From NCBI RefSeq assembly GCF_019175385.1, contig NC_083346.1, positions 87,558,543-87,622,542 of the forward strand: a DNA stretch of 64,000 bases. Reading direction: 5' to 3'. The notes beneath the pieces are model-generated. The model ran no database searches and had not been told where the DNA came from. It saw only the letters and a list, made by a program, of their open reading frames with translations. A program made the position numbers and the translations under genes. This document shows, one piece after another, positions 57,481 to 64,000 of this stretch. Numbering within the stretch: position 1 is the first letter of the stretch; every line of letters begins with the position of its first letter. The DNA is from Lycium barbarum. Taxonomy: Eukaryota; Streptophyta; Magnoliopsida; Solanales; Solanaceae.

Positions 57481-59015
57481 CAGAATTTTCTGGTGTCTTT
57501 CGAATTTGAAATTGACACCCGGAACCATCCTGGAACCTCCCGAACACAACCCAAATATGAAGATATACATAAATATACGCTATAGACACACTCGTGGCCT
57601 CAGAATTTCCATTGGAGGTCTCCTTCACCTAGTCAACCCCTGATACCTCAAAACTAACTTTCCAACCAAAGTCCCAAAATGCACCCGAGTACATTGGGAA
57701 CAAAAAAAATTATATATACAAGTTCTATGAATCAATAAATTTCAAAAAATGGTCCATTAACCAAAAGTCAACTTTGAGTCAATTACTTTTCGCTTTAAGC
57801 CCAATTTCACAAAAACCCACCCGAATCAAATCTAAACACCTCGAAAAGTGTGTCGACGGTTCCCTCAGGACAAAAATGAGATAACTTAGATTGGGAAATG
57901 GTCAAAAGTGTCAGAGATGCAATAATGACCAAACGGGTCGTTATAGAGTATGAAATCTATTTTTCTTTGGTTTGATCAGGGCTTTAGTTTCTTGTCTGAA
58001 CTTGTTGCTTAAACATATAATGTTCATAACTTGTCTTGTATAATCCATGTCACAAGTCCTACATTTTGAAAATGGTCTGTCCCTAACAGTTAAGAAATTT
58101 GGTAAAAAGGAAAAAATGAAAAAGAAAGGATCCACTTTTTGGAACTGTAAAACCAAGTAATCATTTTAAGATTAAGTAAGATCAATGCAATTAGTCTAAT
58201 CAGCTAGAAAGATGGTCATTAGTTTGTAACTTGGTTAGTGATCACTTTTGTTGTTGAAAGATATAAAAATGGAAGGGAACAATTGTCAAGGATGAAAATA
58301 TGTTCTACTATCTCCGATCATCTTGTTTGTTAGACCTATCCCCATCATTTGTCTTATCGAACTAGTGAAGTAATTTGTCATGAAAGTAGACTGGTATGCC
58401 ATACACTCTTTGCATCTGCATTCATATGCATTCATGAATAGACCTTAGTTTGATAGATGATCCTAAGTGTTCAAATTTAACAAGTCTAAAGTATTAAGAG
58501 AAGGGTGAAATGAAGTAGTTTGGTCACGTTTAGTCAAGTTCTTGAACAGTTTAGAGATTGAGGCTTTTGTTTTGAAACATGAGGTATGATTTCTTTTCTT
58601 TGTGCATGAATAAAGCATATGGTTTGATAATAACTCATGGTCCCTGATTGTTTAGGCTTGAAGGATGGGATAAGTAGGAAAGATCTTATAAGGCTAGTTT
58701 GAGTAAGATAAAAAGAAAGAAAGAGAAGGGGAACTGTAGGTGAAACCTTAAGAAAATGTTTGGCTTTAACATATGAACTGTCTAGTCTTCTTTTGGTATA
58801 TGCTCAAGTGTAAGAAAAGAGGACCATAAGTGTAGATGTGTGGGTTGAAACCACTTGACTAATGGGGAAGTATTTTAAAGACATCTTAGGAGAAGATTGA
58901 GAAAGGGTCAGGTATCACCTAACCCATAGTATCTTTCTTCCCAAAATAAGAGATTGTCATGGCACGTCCCACAAGTGCATGGGGTGTAACCTTCTACATT
59001 TGCACATTTGGTGTT

Positions 59016-59192
59016 CTCTTTTCCATTTTGCACAGTTAAATGGATCCTAAAAAAATAATTTCTTTTGAATTAATAATTTTTCACTTAGATTATTAAACTT
59101 GGTTTTTGATGGGTGATTTTTGGTTTTTAATAAACTCTTTTCCATTTTGCACAGGTCAGATATAAAGCATATCTGACCTGCTCAGATATGCT
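59016..59192. repeat. 20-base direct repeats around 99 bases, then a 12-bp hairpin
   Basis: CTCTTTTCCATTTTGCACAG occurs at 59016-59035 and again at 59135-59154. The second copy leads into a perfect inverted repeat with 12-base arms (59152-59163 and 59169-59180) and the loop AAAGC, followed by a third partial copy of the arm (59182-59192). Confidence 0.85.
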
Positions 59193-62175
59193 TTAGGGAT
59201 GGGTTGACTAGGCTAGATAATATATATAGTAGTTTGAAGATTACAGTCTTTGCTTAAAACTGGAAAGAGGAAAAGGCTTTCAAGAAGGAATACTGTTTGT
59301 TTGAAAATAAGGCAAGAAATTTTTTATGTGGATGATATAATAAGGTATAACAGACTCCTTAATATTTGGTTAGGCTAGGTTCATAATTAAGATTTATATG
59401 TAAGTTCTGTGTGCATTGACTTGACTTCATCTGTGTCTGAAAGATGGTCTGTTTTCTCCTTTTTTCTAAGAAACATTAAGACCTTAAAAGAAAGGAAATC
59501 AGTGGCTTACATCAATTTAAGGTGGCAGTATAGTGTCTTAGGGATACGTTTGACTCCTTCTTTGTAATACTCTAGATAATATGTCATGTTCCGAACTTTG
59601 AGACATGCCCTTGAGTTTATTAGTCTAAAATACAATTAGAAGATAATGAATGAAATTAGTCAAGTTGAATAGATGTGCTTCCCCTTTATGCAATCTTAAA
59701 AACCAGCTAAGGATACTTTAACAACATGAGAACTTAGAAATAATACTAGGTAAGTTGGGAATACTTGTCCAGTTTGAAGAAATAAGAAAACTAGGAGTAG
59801 GCCACCACTTATGAATGTATCTAAATTATGTGCATCCTCTTTTTAAAACAACCTACTTCTTTCTGCAATAGAATAGGATCAGGAAACAGGTCTGAAAAGG
59901 ATTTCAAACTCTGACTTTAAATGTTGAATCTTATGCGCATCCATGGAATTATTGACCTTTCTATTTGCTTAAGGTGTGTATGAAAATGTACTTGTTGTAC
60001 CTAACGCTGTATATAATACATAGAACCATTAGGACTTAAAGTCTCTTGGCATTTTCTACAGTTGATCTTGGCTTGAATTCCATTTTTGTTTGGTGTCTTA
60101 ATCTTTAACTAAATTCTGCTGAGAGTAATACAGCACCACACTTGTGTTTTGTCAAGGCTAATAAAGTCATGGCCCTTATGGTACTCCCTTGTCCTAGTTG
60201 GACCTACGTATGCTCTTGTTCCTGTTGGTATCATAAATAATTAAGGGGATCAGTTGCTTCCCTTGGGTGCTACATATTAGTAAATAACTATTTCAACAAA
60301 AGGAACTCTGATTTCACCTATTTGAGTTTGCCCATATCATGTCTGTTAGAAGTGCAACTTCACTTCTCTTGTTTATTTCCTGCATTCTGTGTGAGAATCA
60401 CATGGGCTTTATAATAGGATCCCTAAAAGAATGTCCATAACCTTTACTCAGGGTTGTGCATAGGACACTTAGGCTAGTTTGAAGATTTTGTATAAATAAT
60501 TCTACATGTACTTTGTGAATGCTAAATCTATCTCTTCTCTGTGGTGTTATACCATGTATTGAAGCTGGTTTATCCTATGCTTATATTCCTTTACTCATTT
60601 CGCCAAATCAACTTGATGCAACATAGCTTGGGACTGTGCTACTTCTATGAGATTGTTTATGTTGTGACTATTTGGTCCAATTTAGTTTTGGCCATATTAT
60701 GTCCATATAGAATACTTTCTTTTCCATGTTTAAATCATACTTGGTGCCTTGGTCTTGGTTCATAAGAGTAATCTGCCTGCTGAGTCAATCAATCTCTTCT
60801 CTCCTTATTTTTATTTGTTCTTGCTGACTTATAATTATTCTATAACTATGTATATTGGACCTATCCTATCTATTCCAAGACATGTATGCGGATATGTGGA
60901 TATGTGTCTTCCATGGTTATGTTGGTTGAGAGAAGCAGTTTAGGTGGGAGGGGGATATGGTTTGAGCCTTCCCCTAGTGAGCAGCCATGCCGAAGGTTCA
61001 TGAAACCTCTTGGAACTTGTACGACATCAGGAATAAGGGGGGGGGGGGGGAAGTAATGACTTGGCCTTCCCACCACCTAGGTTTGGGGTTTGAGTTTAAA
61101 GACATGGAAATACATATGCACATCATGTGAGTTTGTGAATAAATAGGATATTATGCTTGCATGTGTGTATACTGGTGTATAGGACAGGATTTGTAAATGA
61201 ATAAGACACTGTGTATGTATGTGCATATAGTTATACATATGATAAGAGTAGTAAAATATAAATTAACCAGGGTCTTGGTTTCTTTCCCTCTCTACTGCGT
61301 GGCCTTTTGGGCCAAGGTCCAACTACCCTATTGGGTCAAAAACCTAATAGGGAAATTCTTTCAAGTTCGTTTAGTCTAAGTAGAAAAGAAAAGGAAGCTA
61401 ATATATTGAAGGCCCAATGATGGGTGAAAATGACACGAAGGCCCAACCATGAGTGAAAATGGTTACTAGGGGTTTGGTACACTCCTAGTTTACCTTCCTT
61501 ATATAGTCATGCCCTCTTTACTTACTTAAAGTGTTTTCTGTATTGGATTCATACTTGTGAAAATCCACAAGTATTATTGGAATCGTTTATGTTTCGAATT
61601 AGGCATCTTAGGCAAGATGGCGTATATGCCGTTTAGATTGACTCTAGCTCCTTAAAATAATTCTTTTTGAAAAATCTAGAAATGCACATACTGATTTTGA
61701 AAACTTAAATAGGAAACAACTGCGTTTTTTTTAATAACAACAAGGCTAAAGAGGTTTTGGAAGGAAAGATAGTATAACGTATTGTTCAAAACTAAGAGGG
61801 TGAGTAAACTAGACAAGAAATACTTTTCAATTGTTGAAACACATTTTTTTGGGTTTGAAGTTGGTAAATCATGGTAGTTTGTGCCAGAAACCCTCTAAAT
61901 TCTTTTAAGAAAAAACCAGATGTTCAACAAAGATTTTTTTGGGCCAGAGCCCATGCAGTTTTGTCTTTTAAAAACCCAATAAGCTTTTCTTTTGGTCAAA
62001 GCCCACCTGATTCTTCTTAAATCTATGGTTAAAGAAATTCTGGGCCAAGGCCCACGTTTTAACTAATTGAAATAAAGTGTTTTGGGCCAGAAAACAAAAT
62101 GGTTTTCCAAGTCAAATTTTTCCTTAAAATAAATCTGACACTTTATTCGATAAAGAAATAGCGAGTACATTTTTA

Positions 62176-62180
<5 letters not shown>

Positions 62181-62230
<50 letters not shown>
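62181..62230. repeat. (AT)25 microsatellite
   Basis: An uninterrupted AT dinucleotide run of 25 units in the Ogre-like LTR. Confidence 0.97.
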
Positions 62231-62233
<3 letters not shown>

Positions 62234-62919
62234 TCATTAGGCCTTAAATTCAATTCATTTCTTAAGGATAAATGTGCAAAATTTATAAGAGTTTCCTTTT
62301 CTTGTAAAATCAAAATGGTCCAATTTTTATACACCCATAATTAAAAGTTGTTTAGGTAAGGATGTTCTAGAAATGTATTAAATGGATTAACCCGGTCCAC
62401 GTGTGAATCAAGCATGAATAAAACCTGCTCACCCAAACTATAAAATAAATAAACTTTCTATCTTTTTATAGAAAAACTATTATCCTTACATATAAAAGAG
62501 CATAATTATACCCAGATATTATAAATCCGAACCTAAATACCCTATATGTAAAGGGAATATATTCAATTCTTTTTCAAAAATGATATGCAAAATGACAGGC
62601 TTTCTTTTGGGAAATAAACACTAAGTAAACAGTTCATGTAAATACTCACACATCGGAATTCGAAGGTCAATCATATAGTACGGATCCTTAATACTAGGGT
62701 GCCTAACAACTTCCCCAAGGGATCACCAGAACCCTTACCTAGACCTTTTGATTAAGAAGATTTTTTCACGGTGTATGAATAAACCCTTCAAAACTAGCTT
62801 TCCTAATTTCCTAAAAATTAGGTGGCGACTCTTTTAAAACAAAGTCCGAAAGAGCATCAATGATTTCGAAGTAGCTTTTCCGAGCGCTAACCCTGGCCGT
62901 GAAAATGCGAACCGTTACA

Positions 62920-63070
62920 GATGGTGACTCTACTTAGGACTTAAAGGTTCTAATCATACCAATATAATGTGAGTATATTTTCTTTAACTGTTGATATGTT
63001 TACGTTTCCCATAATTATCATATCATTGCTTGCATATCATTACAGATGGTGACTCCACTCCTGGCATTTA
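62920..63070 (+). promoter_or_regulatory. Primer-site region, present twice
   Basis: TTACAGATGGTGACTC occurs directly after the LTR (62916-62931) and again 125 bases later (63041-63056, continuing CACTCCTGG). TGGNGACTC-type primer sites occur in Tat/Ogre elements; I cannot assign the tRNA with confidence. The second copy may be a duplication of the LTR end and primer site. Confidence 0.55.
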
Positions 63071-63495
63071 TTTTACACTTTTTTTCCAAAGGAGACCTAG
63101 CGGAGCACGCTGTCGTACCTTCACTATAAAACCAAAATATTTCTTTTGGAACCGTTGTAAGGCAGGGTTGGTTCGTGGTCATCCAACAGCCCTAACGGTT
63201 TAGCCCCAGTTGTCCGTTCGGGTTCCCAATTTATTGCGAAAAGCCCACTCTAGTAAAACTATGATAGAAATAAGCCAAATCTCTACCGAACTAGAGAATT
63301 CATACCTAGAAGAGCTTTGGGTTTCTTAGACCTGCCTGAAGCTCTTTAAGAGAGACCACGTTGTGTTCGGACGATGTATAACCCGAAGAGCACCGCATCT
63401 CATTTGTGTGCTATATGGAAGCATGTTTAGTGCATATGTGATGAACCGTTGACCCTGTGGGGATGGGGGAATCTCATCTGTGTTCTGTTTTGTAG
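63071..63495 (+). other. Leader of the Tat/Ogre-like element
   Basis: Non-coding leader between primer site and first ORF. It shows C-rich and purine-rich words such as GGTTGGTTCGTGG and no open frame of note on the plus strand. Confidence 0.45.
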
Positions 63496-63983
63496 ATGGA
63501 AGACCACATCCGTTTTGACATAGTTGTCGAGAATCCGGATTTATTGAGGGTTTGGTGGGCATGGTTAGGTGATGCTCACAAAAAGACAATTAGCTAAACT
63601 CTAGGTCACCTACCAGCTATCATGACAATGAAGGGTCATCCGGAACTAATAGAGGTGTTAGCCGGACATTGGGACGATAAGGAAATTTTGTTCCACTTCG
63701 GTGAAATTGAGATGACTCCGACCTTAGAAGAGATTAGGGATGCCATACACAGCAACGGAACCTGTCTAAGGAGACGACACAAATCAGATCACCACCTGTT
63801 ATTTCCAAAGAGGCCCACAGTCAGCCAAATCATGAAGTTTCTCGCACTGACTGAGGCGCCCTGGGTGCAAGGACCGACTATAGCCTTTAGAGATCTGTAT
63901 CGGAGATTCAGAGATGTCACCGGGTATACTCTGTATGACAGGGAGTTCAAGAGTAGAGAAGAGTGGGAAACTATTAGACCCTT
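63496..63983 (+). pseudogene. Ogre-like ORF1, N-terminal part, broken
   Basis: 163 codons starting MEDHIRFDIVVENPDL, with a TAA at codon 34 (63595-63597), after which the same frame continues. Motifs include LLRVWWAWLGD, GHPELIEVLAGHWD, FHFGEIEMTPTLEEIRDAI and RDLYRRF. This wording resembles the extra protein encoded ahead of gag in Tat/Ogre elements of nightshades, related to the plant mobile domain; that is from memory. The reading is cut at 63983 by the LTR that starts at 63984. The stop is again a plausible C-to-T change. Confidence 0.55.
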
Positions 63984-64000
63984 TGTCACGACCCAAACCG
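63984..64000 (-). mobile_element. Start of another gypsy LTR, cut by the window edge
   Basis: TGTCACGACCCAAACCG is the standard outer terminus of the minus-oriented LTRs in this window. It interrupts the ORF1-like gene; the preceding 5-mer CCCTT would be its target duplication. Confidence 0.8.

Larger units (their letters stand above)
55718..57945 (-). mobile_element. 5' LTR of element 2 region, right piece
   Basis: LTR sequence in minus orientation whose sense start, near 57945, reads TATAACGACCCGTTTGG. It contains two tandem arrays and a U3 palindrome cluster. It most likely continues at 42514, on the other side of the array. Its terminus at 57945 has lost the usual TG, so the exact end is uncertain. 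Confidence 0.6.
57946..62919 (+). mobile_element. Long LTR of a Tat/Ogre-like retrotransposon
   Basis: About 5 kb without retroelement coding potential, ending ...GCGAACCGTTACA just before a primer-site-like GATGGTGACTC. The segment AAATTAGGTGGCGACTC near 62815-62831 is, in my memory, typical of the end of Ogre-type LTRs in nightshades. It can pair with CCTAATTT a few bases upstream. The left boundary is uncertain because the neighbouring LTR is also truncated there. It contains a run of about 14 G (61037-61050) and an AT microsatellite. Short ORFs up to 87 codons have no recognisable meaning. Confidence 0.6.

Noticed and set aside
57950..62900. Possibility of a host gene in the 5-kb stretch without gypsy motifs
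   Set aside because: No open frame above 90 codons with any recognisable domain, no exon-like series, and the stretch ends in an LTR terminus followed by a primer-site-like sequence.

Overview
This window is repeat-dense plant nuclear DNA, almost certainly from a dicot and most likely from the nightshade family. That placement is inferred from the style of the retroelements: Ty3/gypsy chromovirus LTRs ending in GGGTCGTGACA, 5-base target duplications, initiator-Met primer sites, and Tat/Ogre-like sequence. I find no host gene, CRISPR array or functional tRNA gene. Nearly every base belongs to LTR retrotransposons nested in one another, and every protein-coding stretch is broken or partial.

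Left part (1-32233). A partial LTR (1-2163, minus) and an old plus-strand LTR (2164-4375) precede a decayed Ty1/copia pol (minus). The copia pol is split by a 25-kb composite insertion, element 1 (5886-30895, minus), flanked by the duplication ATGTG. Removing three later insertions leaves a chromovirus of about 10.0 kb: 5' LTR 28479-30895, primer site, Gag-protease 26455-28273, RT/RNase H/integrase/chromodomain 11652-14563, and a split 3' LTR. The later insertions are a 3.1-kb solo LTR (6261-9383, duplication CTGAG), a 4.1-kb solo LTR (14564-18687, duplication GTCCG) and a 7.7-kb non-autonomous element (18746-26454, near-duplication GCGAC/GTGAC). A copia LTR with primer site (30964-32233, plus) follows.

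Middle part (32234-57945). A second, more decayed chromovirus, element 2 (minus), has its 3' LTR at 32234-34695 and Gag-Pol at 34889-39692. A 2.3-kb leader follows, then a 5' LTR that does not match its 3' LTR and is itself split (42017-42514 and 55718-57945). Inside the split lie a truncated minus-strand LTR (42515-44560) and a plus-strand tandem array, pol end-LTR-internal-LTR, with a repeat period of 7,021 bases. The array element has pol but no recognisable gag or protease. Instead it carries a short acidic ORF that it shares with the 7.7-kb non-autonomous element.

Right part (57946-64000). A long Tat/Ogre-like LTR with a GATGGTGACTC primer-site region is followed by the start of an interrupted ORF1-like gene, which is cut at 63984 by one more gypsy LTR.

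Most notable: (1) a 101-base stretch colinear with 5S rRNA, with its box A and box C regions best preserved, inside the non-autonomous element; (2) a hairpin about 40 bases downstream of the primer site in three elements, whose loops carry the palindromes GCGCGC or GTGCAC, like a retroviral dimerisation signal, shared by gag-bearing and gag-less elements; (3) family-specific palindrome clusters in LTR promoters; (4) a tandem shared-LTR array and a templated inverted filler in gag. A reasonable model is that the gag-less elements use proteins made by gag-bearing relatives, recognised through the common leader.
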